A DNA stretch of 57,049 nucleotides from Gammaproteobacteria bacterium. GTDB lineage: Bacteria > Pseudomonadota > Gammaproteobacteria > Acidiferrobacterales > Sulfurifustaceae. The stretch lies in contig SCRL01000088.1 of the NCBI GenBank assembly GCA_004298065.1, positions 1 through 57,049 of the forward strand, read 5' to 3'. The notes below the pieces were generated by a model. It was not told where the DNA came from, did no database searches, and was given only the letters and a program-made list of their open reading frames with translations. Made by a program: the position numbers and the translations under genes. Shown piece by piece: positions 16,081 through 24,946 of the stretch (position 1 is the stretch's first letter; each line of letters opens with the position of its first letter).

Positions 16081-16334
16081 CTTACTGTTGAAAGCTTGGG
16101 AGGCAGTTTGTACTTGGGATTGCCTTTGGCGATCTCGCGTACAAGCGCCTCCACCACTTCCGGCTTCTTCTCTCCAATCCGGACGATAAGATCGGCCTCA
16201 GCTGCGGCCAGATCCGCGCGGGATTTTACCGCTCGAAGGTCGAGGCCATAGGTCGCGGCTTTCTCGATTTCGTCCCTAGTAAAGCGGATGCACTCCGGGT
16301 TGGAAGTGTCCTTGAGCATCGGGACACTATACAC
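16077..16334 (-). CDS. Hypothetical protein, 85 aa, downstream of hsdR
   Basis: A helical, charged protein (FTRDEIEKAATYGLDLRAVK, ADLAAAEADLIVRIGEKKPE) of unknown function. A GTG start at 16334 lies 3 bp after the hsdR stop; an ATG at 16319 is the alternative. It overlaps the next small gene by ATGA. The placement suggests a subunit or accessory of the restriction operon, but I recognise no family. Confidence 0.55.
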   Translation of the reverse strand: MYSVPMLKDTSNPECIRFTRDEIEKAATYGLDLRAVKSRADLAAAEADLIVRIGEKKPEVVEALVREIAKGNPKYKLPPKLSTVR

Positions 16335-16337
16335 GGC

Positions 16338-19319
16338 TTAGTAGTATTGCTTTATGTAGCCGTACGCCTTTTCGAACAGTTCTTCGTCCTGGTGCAGTTT
16401 GTACTTAAAGAGGGCTTTGCGAAGAGCCTGCTTTACCAGCCGTTCGCCGGCGTTGGTGTTCTGCCATTCGGGAAACCGGACCTGACGCACGATATCGTCG
16501 ATATCCGAGACCACGCGCTCGACGATGATCGGCGTCTCGTTGGTCTTCACCTCGTTGAACAGTTCGGTCAGCGCGGCCTTGCCGCGATCCTCGTCTTCTT
16601 GCGGCGGGATGTCCTTCTCTGCCTGCAACACTTCTTTGGCGATCTGGAGCAACTGCTTCAGGAATTCAACACTGTTCAGCAACCCTGACTCGAAACGGTC
16701 CTTGAGCGCGTCCAGCCGCTCGGAAAGCGCTTTGAATTTGGGGTTACCCAGGTGCTTGCGGAGTCGCCGCGCCACCTTGATCTCGATCTCCTTGACCTTC
16801 TTCAGGTCCGGATTGGCAAGCACTGCCTCCAGCAGGTCGGCATCCAGCACCAGCGTGTCGAGGTCGTCGCGCACGGCATCCACATGGACGTTCTGGTGGA
16901 TCAGCTCGATGGTCTTGGCGCCGAGCGAGTGCCAAACCAGCTTGCCGTGGCCGCTGGAGGGCTGCACGGATTGATACACCTGGGACAGCCAGCGATAGTC
17001 CTTCTCGTATTGCCCAAGGATGGAATCAGGCGAAATCGCCTCCCACAGCTTGCCTAACAGGCTGTATTCGGCGGCAAAGTTGTCGCGCACGGTGTTGTTG
17101 GGCAGGCACTGCTGGGCGGCGATCAAACCCTCGTAGCCTTCCTGGTTGCGGTCCACGCCAGCGAAGAAGGCCAGGCACTTCTGTATCGCCTCCGGCAGCC
17201 TGTCCCTGAGTTCCTGGATATTCGACACCACGGCGGTGATGGTCTTGTCGTCGAACTCCAGCGCCTTGGCGACGTCGTCGAAGATACCGAGGTAGTCCAC
17301 GATCAATCCGTGAGTTTTTTGTTCCGAGTAAGTGCGATTCACGCGACAGATAGCCTGCAACAAGGTGTGGTCGCGCAGCGGCTTGTCGAGATACATCACT
17401 TGCAGGATCGGCGCGTCGAAGCCGGTAAGCAGCTTGGAAGTGACGATCAGCAGCTTCAGCGGGTCGTTTGGGTCGCGGAAGCGATCCAATAGCCGCTCTT
17501 CCTCGTCACGACCGCGGGCGAATGCTTTGTAGCGTGCCTCACCCGAGTTAACCGTCATCACGATTTCGCTGGCCTCGGGTGGCAACAGCTTGTCCAGTTC
17601 TGTCTTGTAGAGCAGGCAGGATTCGCGGTCGAAGGTCACGATCTGGCCTTTGAATCCATTCGGCTCCACCTTGGTCTGGAAATGCTGGACGATGTCCTCG
17701 CATACCCGGTGGATGCGCTCCGGCGTCTTCACCAGCACCGCCATCTTGGCAGCGGTCTTGCTGAGGTTGTCGCGATCGAGGTCGGATAAATCTCCGGTCA
17801 TTTCCTTGAAGGCCGCGTCGATGGCGACCTTGTCGATATGGAGCTCGATCAGGCGCGGCTCGAAGTGCAGCTTGAGCGTCGCCCCGTCGCGGATGGATTC
17901 CTCGAAGCCGTAGCGGCTGAGATACCCCTTCTCATCCTCGTCCGCGCCGAAGGCATAGAAGGTGTTGCGATCGAAGCGGTTGATCGGCGTGCCGGTCAAA
18001 CCGAAGAGAAAGGCGTTGGGCAGGGCATCGCGCATCTTCCGGCCGAGATCGCCTTCCTGGGTGCGGTGCGCCTCGTCCACCAGGGCGATGATGTTGCTGC
18101 GCGTATTCAGCACCCCTTCCGCCTCGCCGAACTTGAAGATGGTGGTAATGATGATCTTGCGCACATCCTGCCCAAGCAGGCGTTGCAGCTTATCCCGGGT
18201 ATCCGCCTTCTCCAGGTTGGGAATATCGGCCGAGGTGAACGTGCCGGTAATCTGCACGTCGAGGTCTATGCGATCCACCACGATCAATACCGTCGGGTTC
18301 TTGAGCCGAGGGTGCAGCCGCAGTTTCTGCGCGGCGAAGACCATCAGCAGCGATTTGCCGGAACCCTGGAAATGCCAGATCAGGCCCTTCTTGGGGTAGC
18401 CCGCCAGCACGCGCTCGACGATCTTGTTCGCCGCCTCGTATTGCTGATAACGGCAGATGATCTTGATGCGGCGCTTCTTCTTGTCCGTGGCGAACAGGGT
18501 GAAGTTGGAAAGGATGTCCAGTACCACGTGCGGCCGCAACATGCTCTGGGCCGCCAGTTTCAGGCTTTTCAGCGGATGCTGCTGGGCGTCACCGAGTTCT
18601 TCCTCGAGGTTCCACGGCCCCCAGTCCTTCACCGGAAGGCCGATGGAGCCGTAGTGGTATTCCTTACCCTCGGTCGCCGCCGAGAATACGTTGCAAACGA
18701 ACAGCTCCGGCACGAACTTCTCGTAGTCGTCGTGCACCTGTAAAGCGCCATCTACCCAACTCACTGCCGCGCGCGTCGGCGTCTTGGCCTCGATCAGCAC
18801 AAGCGGGAAACCATTGACCAGCAACACCAAGTCGGCGCGCCGCTCGGCCGCGCCAGCGCGGTAAGTGAACTGCTGGGTAACGACATACTGGTTCTGGTCG
18901 AGGTTTTCGAAATCAATCAACCGAACCGGTACATGCTCGTTGTTTTGGCCGAAGGGCATGGAGCGTTCGCCGCGCAACCACGCAGTCATTTCTTCGTTGG
19001 CGCGGATCAGACCGTCGGAGCGCACCGAGAGGATGATGGCGCGTAGCTTGTAGAGCACTTCATCGGCCCGTTCGGGTTGGGCGGCGATTTCCGGGTTGAG
19101 ACGGATCAACGCCTCGCGCACCCACGGTTCGACCAGCACATCCTGATGCTGACGGGGAAAGTCGGCGCTGGCGATACGGCGCCAACCGAGGCCGTTATGG
19201 CTGCGGCCGTAGGTGGCTTGCGGTTCCTGGACGGCATTGGCGGGGGCAGGCTTCGCCGGGCCGGAGAGTAGGTCGTAGAGGTAGGCTTCGACGGTGTTGG
19301 ATTCAGTGAAGATTGCCAT
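16338..19319 (-). CDS. hsdR: Type I restriction enzyme, R (motor/nuclease) subunit
   Basis: A 993-aa translocase-nuclease that cuts unmethylated DNA as part of the R2M2S complex. The N-terminal nuclease domain has the PD-(D/E)xK core with Asp163, Glu177 and Lys179 (RADLVLLVNGFPLVLIEAKT). The helicase motor has Walker A GSGKS (319-323), DEAH (415-418) and the motif GLTGTPINRFD. A helical C-terminus docks on the M/S core. The start ATG (19319) overlaps the hsdS TGA by one base; an in-frame GTG one codon earlier is less likely. All motifs are intact, so it should be active. Confidence 0.95.
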   Translation of the reverse strand: MAIFTESNTVEAYLYDLLSGPAKPAPANAVQEPQATYGRSHNGLGWRRIASADFPRQHQDVLVEPWVREALIRLNPEIAAQPERADEVLYKLRAIILSVRSDGLIRANEEMTAWLRGERSMPFGQNNEHVPVRLIDFENLDQNQYVVTQQFTYRAGAAERRADLVLLVNGFPLVLIEAKTPTRAAVSWVDGALQVHDDYEKFVPELFVCNVFSAATEGKEYHYGSIGLPVKDWGPWNLEEELGDAQQHPLKSLKLAAQSMLRPHVVLDILSNFTLFATDKKKRRIKIICRYQQYEAANKIVERVLAGYPKKGLIWHFQGSGKSLLMVFAAQKLRLHPRLKNPTVLIVVDRIDLDVQITGTFTSADIPNLEKADTRDKLQRLLGQDVRKIIITTIFKFGEAEGVLNTRSNIIALVDEAHRTQEGDLGRKMRDALPNAFLFGLTGTPINRFDRNTFYAFGADEDEKGYLSRYGFEESIRDGATLKLHFEPRLIELHIDKVAIDAAFKEMTGDLSDLDRDNLSKTAAKMAVLVKTPERIHRVCEDIVQHFQTKVEPNGFKGQIVTFDRESCLLYKTELDKLLPPEASEIVMTVNSGEARYKAFARGRDEEERLLDRFRDPNDPLKLLIVTSKLLTGFDAPILQVMYLDKPLRDHTLLQAICRVNRTYSEQKTHGLIVDYLGIFDDVAKALEFDDKTITAVVSNIQELRDRLPEAIQKCLAFFAGVDRNQEGYEGLIAAQQCLPNNTVRDNFAAEYSLLGKLWEAISPDSILGQYEKDYRWLSQVYQSVQPSSGHGKLVWHSLGAKTIELIHQNVHVDAVRDDLDTLVLDADLLEAVLANPDLKKVKEIEIKVARRLRKHLGNPKFKALSERLDALKDRFESGLLNSVEFLKQLLQIAKEVLQAEKDIPPQEDEDRGKAALTELFNEVKTNETPIIVERVVSDIDDIVRQVRFPEWQNTNAGERLVKQALRKALFKYKLHQDEELFEKAYGYIKQYY

Positions 19320-20497
19320 CACGACGCTCCAAGAGCTTGTTCAATCGCCCTACTCCCAAGTGCGATGGTCTGCTGATATCGACTTGTTGCTGTTTTCAAC
19401 GCGAGACGTCCTTCTTGAAGCTTATCAGCGATTGATACTTGCTCTTCGAGGCTTGGAATCGGAATCGGCATTTCCCTGACAACCTTGGAATTCAAGGTGT
19501 TTAGGCCGCTTGTGCTTTTTCCTTGTTTACGGAAATACGCTCTTCCTGCCGGTGAATTAACGTATTCGAGAACGTAACGGGCAATAGCGTTCTCATGGCA
19601 ACGAATGCGAATCAAGTGATTCTGGTGATAGCAGACTGGTAACTGTTCTTCCCAAATGGCTGCCCGACCGAGTTCATTGATATCTGCATGGCCCTCGACA
19701 ACAAGAATGTCACCTTGCCGGAGTAGGTAGTCAGAATCTTTCGGCTCAACGCCAATTTCCTTGATCTCACTAAGATCGATTTCGAAGCGTTGAGCATTCG
19801 CAACTCGAAGGTAGGGCGATAGTTTCTCAGCTGTTCTCCGGCTCGCATTGACCGTCAGGCCGTATTGAACATCCGCGACATCTCCAATCCGCGTGGTTCG
19901 AGCAGTGGTTATCGCATTTGAGCAAAAAACTTCATTAGTACGTGCCAGCAATAGTGATGCCATCGAATCGACAAGTTGCCGGTAACTATCTGCACAATCT
20001 TGATGTGCATGAGCAAGGAGAGCGATGTCGTGTTGCTCCTCCAGCGGCGGTAACGCGAACTCAAATTGCGCCAAACTCGTCCAGTTGGTGCGAGGACTCA
20101 GGCTACCGGCCGAAGTGCCGACCGCTTGCTCGAAGAACGCATCAGTCTGGCAAATGAACGGCAGCAATTCAGGCAATAACGCATCAGCACTCTGGCTTTC
20201 CAGTACGTAGATGTCGCCGGAACAGACGCCCAAGAAATCGGCTACGGCCACCTTGCGCTGATATGCTCGCCTCTTGCCGAACAGCACCTGCCCAGGCTTG
20301 AACACGTTGGTGAAGGTTGTGCCATCGGCGACATTGCCCCAGCTGCGAATACGCAGATCACCCGGCTCCAGGTGCTCCAGCCCGACGTAACGCCCATAGC
20401 CCTCTGCCATCGGATCGGCACAGCGCGCCTTGGACAGCCGTACCACGTCGCCGAACTTCACCTTGCGCCAACCAGGCTTCATGGTCTTTTCAGCCAC
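19319..20497 (-). CDS. hsdS: Type I restriction-modification specificity subunit
   Basis: A 392-aa DNA-recognition subunit with two target-recognition domains, each followed by a conserved helix. TRD1 starts WRKVKFGDVVRLSKARC and ends in PPLEEQHDIALLAHAH; TRD2 starts TTRIGDVADVQYGLT and ends in PSLEEQVSIADKLQEG. The duplicated PxLEEQ signature is diagnostic. The GTG start at 20497 overlaps hsdM by 8 nt and has GAAGG upstream; ATG 20482 is an alternative. It is the only S subunit in an operon with two M subunits. Confidence 0.93.
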   Translation of the reverse strand: MAEKTMKPGWRKVKFGDVVRLSKARCADPMAEGYGRYVGLEHLEPGDLRIRSWGNVADGTTFTNVFKPGQVLFGKRRAYQRKVAVADFLGVCSGDIYVLESQSADALLPELLPFICQTDAFFEQAVGTSAGSLSPRTNWTSLAQFEFALPPLEEQHDIALLAHAHQDCADSYRQLVDSMASLLLARTNEVFCSNAITTARTTRIGDVADVQYGLTVNASRRTAEKLSPYLRVANAQRFEIDLSEIKEIGVEPKDSDYLLRQGDILVVEGHADINELGRAAIWEEQLPVCYHQNHLIRIRCHENAIARYVLEYVNSPAGRAYFRKQGKSTSGLNTLNSKVVREMPIPIPSLEEQVSIADKLQEGRLALKTATSRYQQTIALGSRAIEQALGAS

Positions 20498-22007
20498 GCT
20501 CGACCTTCTCGACTTTCAGTCCATCGAGCGTCTCCGCCAAGGCGTCCATGCTCTGCCAGAACGCACGACCGTCGCTTTGCCATTTCTCCCATACCGACCG
20601 CAGGCTGAGCGTCTCATGGGCGCCGTTGCCGTTCGCCGCGCTTGACGCCCGCTTCACGTACAGCGGGATGGACAGACTGGCCGCATTGCCTGCGATCTGG
20701 TCGAGGGTCGCCACAGCCGAAAAACCATCGTCGGCGGCAAAAGTCTGGAAGACTTGCAAGATGCGTTGCTGGTGCTCCGGCTTGAGGAAACTCTGCGCCC
20801 GCTCGCGGGTGACTTCGTTCACCGCGTCGATGAACAGCACCTTGCCCTTGCGCGTTGCCGGCTTGCGTCGGTTGCACACTACGACGCACGACTCCATCGG
20901 CGAGTTGTAGAACAGATTCGGCCCGAGGCCGATCACCGCCTCGACCCAATCCTGCTCGATCATCTTGGAGCGCATGGTCTGTTCTTCGTTGCGGAACAGC
21001 ACGCCATGCGGCCAGAGGACGGCACAACGCCCCTTCGGCGACAGGCTCGTCAAGATGTGCTGCCAGAAGGCATAGTCCGCCCGGCCTTGAGGCGGCGTAC
21101 CGAGAAAGTTACGACCCCACTTGTCGTGTTCGAAAGCGGTGCGATCCCATTGCTTGATGGAGTACGGTGGGTTGGCCAGGATCACATCGAACTTCTTGAG
21201 TCGGTCCCCCTCGATGAACTTGGGGTCGGCCAGGGTATCGCCACGCACGATCTGAAAATCCTCCACCCCATGCAGGAAGAGGTTCATGCGGGCGATACCG
21301 GACGTCATGAGATTTCTCTCCTGACCATACAGCTTGAGCGCCCGGTGCTCGCCGCCAGCGCGCTTCACTTCTGTCAGTGCTGAAAGCAGCATTCCGCCGG
21401 TGCCGCAGGTGGGATCGTAGATGGACTCGCCGGACCTGGGATGAACCAGCTGGGTCATCAGGTGCACGACCGTGCGGTTGGTGTAGAACTCGGCCGCGGT
21501 ATGGCCGGAGTCATCAGCGAATTTCTTGATGAGGTACTCGTAGGCGTTCCCCAACTCGTCTTCCGGCACGTTGGCGACCGAGAGCGTCTGGGTCGAGAAG
21601 TGCTCGAGCAGATTCTTGAGGGTCTCGTCCGGCAGGCGCTCGCGGTTAGTCCACGGCGCATCGCCGAAAATGCCTGTCAACAGATCCGGGTTGGCCGCCT
21701 CGATGGTACGCATCGCCGTCTGGATCGCCATACCCACGTTCTTGGGTGTCTGGCGCACGTCATTCCAATGCGCCCCCTCCGGTATCTGGAAGCGGTGGTT
21801 CTCGGCGAATTCGGCGTAAGAGAGATCGCCACCCGACTCGCTTAGGGCGCGTTGGTACTCCTCGTCCCACACATCCGAGGTGCGCTTGAAGAATAGCAAC
21901 GGAAAAATGAACTGCTTGTAGTCGCCGGCATCGATCAGGCCTCGCAGCAGAACGGCCGCGCGCCACAGATAATTTTCGAGTTCTTGTTGGGTGATGCGGA
22001 TCAACAT
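20490..22007 (-). CDS. hsdM: Type I restriction-modification methyltransferase subunit (first hsdM)
   Basis: A 505-aa N6-adenine methyltransferase. It has the N-terminal HsdM helical domain (LENYLWRAAVLLRG), the SAM-binding motif DPTCGTGG (198-205) and the catalytic NPPY (279-282). A C-terminal tail binds HsdS. It lies immediately upstream of hsdS and so is the natural partner of the S and R subunits. Its start is 3 bp after the stop of the short Argonaute gene, so SPARTA and the RM genes share one transcript. Confidence 0.95.
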   Translation of the reverse strand: MLIRITQQELENYLWRAAVLLRGLIDAGDYKQFIFPLLFFKRTSDVWDEEYQRALSESGGDLSYAEFAENHRFQIPEGAHWNDVRQTPKNVGMAIQTAMRTIEAANPDLLTGIFGDAPWTNRERLPDETLKNLLEHFSTQTLSVANVPEDELGNAYEYLIKKFADDSGHTAAEFYTNRTVVHLMTQLVHPRSGESIYDPTCGTGGMLLSALTEVKRAGGEHRALKLYGQERNLMTSGIARMNLFLHGVEDFQIVRGDTLADPKFIEGDRLKKFDVILANPPYSIKQWDRTAFEHDKWGRNFLGTPPQGRADYAFWQHILTSLSPKGRCAVLWPHGVLFRNEEQTMRSKMIEQDWVEAVIGLGPNLFYNSPMESCVVVCNRRKPATRKGKVLFIDAVNEVTRERAQSFLKPEHQQRILQVFQTFAADDGFSAVATLDQIAGNAASLSIPLYVKRASSAANGNGAHETLSLRSVWEKWQSDGRAFWQSMDALAETLDGLKVEKVERG

Positions 22008-22010
22008 GGC

Positions 22011-23543
22011 TTAGATGTAGTACTTAAATGGCAAAGGAGGCTGGTCGTCGTTGTCCGGTCCTGCCGTGAGGATCTCCCCCACCGAATCCGCGAACCGCAA
22101 GGTAACCGGCTCGCCGTCGCCATAGATGCAGGCATTGAAGTTGAGTTTGGTTAGGCCCATGACATCGCGCATCACGCGCGTAAGCGCTGCGTCGCCTCGA
22201 ACAATATCAATGCGCAATGGGTTTGGTGTCTCGCGTCCTGGGTATGTTTGCAGATACGGGATGTAGCCTTTCGTCCAGAGATAACCTGTCCGGTCGGTAC
22301 GACAGAGCGCCGTGCCTCGCAGAACAGGATGGCTACCAAACCGGAACATCTTCAGATCCTTGGCTGGTCGAATGCGCACACCCACCACATTGGTTCCCTT
22401 TGGTACAGCCAGCTGGAATCCCTCCCATTCAGCATCATTGAAAAAAGTCTTGCCGTGAATGAAGAGCTCGGTGGGATAGCTGCCATGGCTCTGCTTGTAG
22501 GCTTCGACAACCATCGAAATCAATTTTTGGGCACTGTCTTTTTTGAGGTGGTATTCGCCTTTTCTACCTGTGCGCCATGGTCCAACTGCGCCGCGGAAGA
22601 CCATGCCATCACCTGAATCCAGAAACATCTGCGCGCCGCAACAGGCCGCGTCGTCGTCCTTCGTGGTTTCGATTTGCTTGAAGACCAACCCGATGTAGCA
22701 AACACCGGGACGGACCTCCGTCAGACGCCAAGGTCGCAGACCCGCCTTGAAATAGGTAGTCGTACACAGATTCCAGGCGATCGTTGCGGGATCTTGCGGT
22801 TTGCGGAGCGGTTCGCCTTTCGCGTTCAGAAAGGCATGGGGCGCTATCGTCGTTTCCCGCACGATCTGAATAACGGCACGATGACTGCCTTCCAACAGCC
22901 GGGCCTTGAGCTGGTTGTGAAAACTAAGTTCGTAGTAGTAGGGCTTGGCAGCTTCGTAGTCTTCGGCAAAAAGCGAATGCTGTGTCAGTAGGTCCTTCGC
23001 GAGTCTCTTGCTACCGTGACGACTAGACTCAATACGCATCTCCTTGGGAACTACGGATTTTGGGCGACCGTGTTCGTATATGCGCTCTGGAATGATAACG
23101 AACCAGACATCAACTGGTGCTTCTTCCTGTGCGAGATAACGGCGAATGGGATCAGCGAACACATCGACCGTCTTGTAGATCGCCTGATGACGATCCGCAA
23201 TGAATAGCGCTTCATTGATCTGCGTGTCCTGAATGCAGATTTCATGGACCGGTCGTGTTGGAAAACTGAGGCCGAATGCCGCCGCGAATCCGGGAAATGG
23301 CCGGTGTTGTGGAGATAGCGAATCGGCGGCGGGAATAAACCCCTGGATCTGTGCAACCCAATTGTAGAAGTGGGACAGGCCGGTTCCGGTGCCAATGACC
23401 CCAATCCTCAGAGCACCGCCCTGCCCTTTGCTTTCGAGCGGACCGAACAGGAACAGTCCATCCTTTGGCGACTCGAGGCTCTGACCCATCCCAAAAGTCA
23501 GACGAGGCTCGGAGAAGTAATCAAGGAACTGGGCTGCGCTCAT
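22011..23543 (-). CDS. Short prokaryotic Argonaute (SPARTA guide-binding subunit)
   Basis: A 510-aa MID-PIWI protein. The N-terminal EPRLTFGMGQ...GLFLFGPLE and IGVIGTGTG, the central GAQMFLDSGDGMVFRGAVGP, and the C-terminal LTKLNFNACIYGDGEPVTL with the hydrophobic end FKYYI are characteristic of short pAgos. The Asp-based catalytic tetrad of slicing Argonautes is not evident, as expected for this class. In SPARTA an RNA-guided pAgo detects invader DNA and activates a TIR NADase partner. Its ATG overlaps the TIR-APAZ stop as ATGA. The next gene is hsdM, which is most unusual. Confidence 0.9.
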   Translation of the reverse strand: MSAAQFLDYFSEPRLTFGMGQSLESPKDGLFLFGPLESKGQGGALRIGVIGTGTGLSHFYNWVAQIQGFIPAADSLSPQHRPFPGFAAAFGLSFPTRPVHEICIQDTQINEALFIADRHQAIYKTVDVFADPIRRYLAQEEAPVDVWFVIIPERIYEHGRPKSVVPKEMRIESSRHGSKRLAKDLLTQHSLFAEDYEAAKPYYYELSFHNQLKARLLEGSHRAVIQIVRETTIAPHAFLNAKGEPLRKPQDPATIAWNLCTTTYFKAGLRPWRLTEVRPGVCYIGLVFKQIETTKDDDAACCGAQMFLDSGDGMVFRGAVGPWRTGRKGEYHLKKDSAQKLISMVVEAYKQSHGSYPTELFIHGKTFFNDAEWEGFQLAVPKGTNVVGVRIRPAKDLKMFRFGSHPVLRGTALCRTDRTGYLWTKGYIPYLQTYPGRETPNPLRIDIVRGDAALTRVMRDVMGLTKLNFNACIYGDGEPVTLRFADSVGEILTAGPDNDDQPPLPFKYYI

Positions 23544-24946
23544 CCGCGGTAGCCCTCCACCGATAACTCCTCGTCCGGATCGTCGTCGTCCACAGCATCA
23601 TCTTGGTCGTCTGATCCCGTCACCGCGGTATCGGGCGATGCCTGTTCGTTTGTCGGCAGAGCCGCAGTCACAGGTGACGTGAACATTACGGGTCTACTTT
23701 TGACTCCCAAATTCAGAGACTCTGATAAAGGCAACTCAATTGTCTCCTTGTCACCCGCGACGTGCGCTAGATACGCCAGCATCAGGTCGCGCCAGCGATC
23801 TTGCCACCAGCTCTTGCAGAAACTGCGTCGAATGCGATGGGCGCGAGCAGCATCCGTGAGTGGTTCCCTCCCATCTTCTGAAAAGATCACATGGGGCGTA
23901 AACGAGAACCGCAAGGACCTGCCGAGAACTGGAAATAATTCCGGTGCGTAATGCCAGTAAACGCTGCGTTTGGGACTGTAACCATGCAGCGCACGGCTAC
24001 CGGCTATCCCCGATGGTCCGACGAAACGTGTACGTTTGATATCGCCGTCGCCGACCGGGAGATAGTAGCCAACGCGCCCCCTAGCGAAGATTTGGCCAAG
24101 CAACCCCTTGTTCTTCATATGGCGATCCCACGCTCGGCGCAGAAGACTAACAAAAATATTGTGTGCGTCCTGCCTGCCTATGGTAAACAACGTTTCATAA
24201 CGACCTTCAAGGTAGTCTTGCAGATTCAGTGCATCGAGGTGCTCGAATCGAGTGGGTTCATCTCGATCAAGACGGGCAAAGCTCAAGCAGAACTCGCCCT
24301 TTATCTCAGCCGGCCAAGGCAGAAGATCAACCGTAACCGGTGCAGCATCTTTCCTGATCCTGCTGACATTGATGGCTGGCGGTACTTGGGCTACTTCCAA
24401 CCAATTGGAAAGGAGAGTCTCTTTTTCTGTCGTTATTTCGGCATCGATCCGTAGCAACGACCTTGACCAATCCGACAGGGCGTCAGCGGTTGCGTTGGCG
24501 GTGCGCGGCACACCGTCAACTTCAAGCTTCTTGAGCAATCTGCCTAGACCATCTTGCCAGACGCTGCTGAAATCAATCGCATTTCGACGGATTATTTCTG
24601 GTGGAAAATCTGAGAAATCCAAGTCATCGAGACGAAGTGGGATAACAAAATCAGCAAGCCCGAGTTTTTTCTCCACGGCCAGTGCCAAGGAAAGTTCATC
24701 CTTGAATCCTTTCTTCTGTACAGATACTTTTGAAAAGAGCGAGACAACTTTAGCCGAGTGCTGGCGAATCGCGGTTTCGATGCTGTCCCAGAAGGTTTCT
24801 CCACCGATTAATTTTGTTAAATCCGACCATACGAGATAACCCGCGCTTGCCAAGCGTGCGGCTAGCCACAGAGTAAAATCGTTGTCTTCCGGGTTTGCGT
24901 GACTTAGAAAAATCAGCTTCCTTTGCATATTGGCTTGCTGGGTCAT
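23540..24946 (-). CDS. TIR-APAZ protein (SPARTA NADase effector)
   Basis: A 468-aa protein with an N-terminal TIR domain (IFLSHANPEDNDFTLWLAAR, VWSDLTKLIGGETFWDSIE) and a C-terminal APAZ domain that binds the short Argonaute. The probable NAD-cleaving glutamate is Glu84 in GFKDEL. When the complex oligomerises on target DNA, the TIR domain depletes NAD and kills the cell. The extreme C-terminus is an acidic tail rich in Asp. It overlaps hsdM2 upstream and pAgo downstream, each by ATGA. The order TIR-APAZ then pAgo is standard for SPARTA. Confidence 0.9.
   Translation of the reverse strand: MTQQANMQRKLIFLSHANPEDNDFTLWLAARLASAGYLVWSDLTKLIGGETFWDSIETAIRQHSAKVVSLFSKVSVQKKGFKDELSLALAVEKKLGLADFVIPLRLDDLDFSDFPPEIIRRNAIDFSSVWQDGLGRLLKKLEVDGVPRTANATADALSDWSRSLLRIDAEITTEKETLLSNWLEVAQVPPAINVSRIRKDAAPVTVDLLPWPAEIKGEFCLSFARLDRDEPTRFEHLDALNLQDYLEGRYETLFTIGRQDAHNIFVSLLRRAWDRHMKNKGLLGQIFARGRVGYYLPVGDGDIKRTRFVGPSGIAGSRALHGYSPKRSVYWHYAPELFPVLGRSLRFSFTPHVIFSEDGREPLTDAARAHRIRRSFCKSWWQDRWRDLMLAYLAHVAGDKETIELPLSESLNLGVKSRPVMFTSPVTAALPTNEQASPDTAVTGSDDQDDAVDDDDPDEELSVEGYRG

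Noticed and set aside
17838-18743. A 301-codon frame antisense to hsdR
   Set aside because: It has no recognisable domain and lies entirely within the motor region of hsdR.
22011-23543. A slicing (long) Argonaute
   Set aside because: The protein is only 510 aa, lacks N and PAZ domains and an evident catalytic tetrad, and is paired with TIR-APAZ, so it is a short pAgo.
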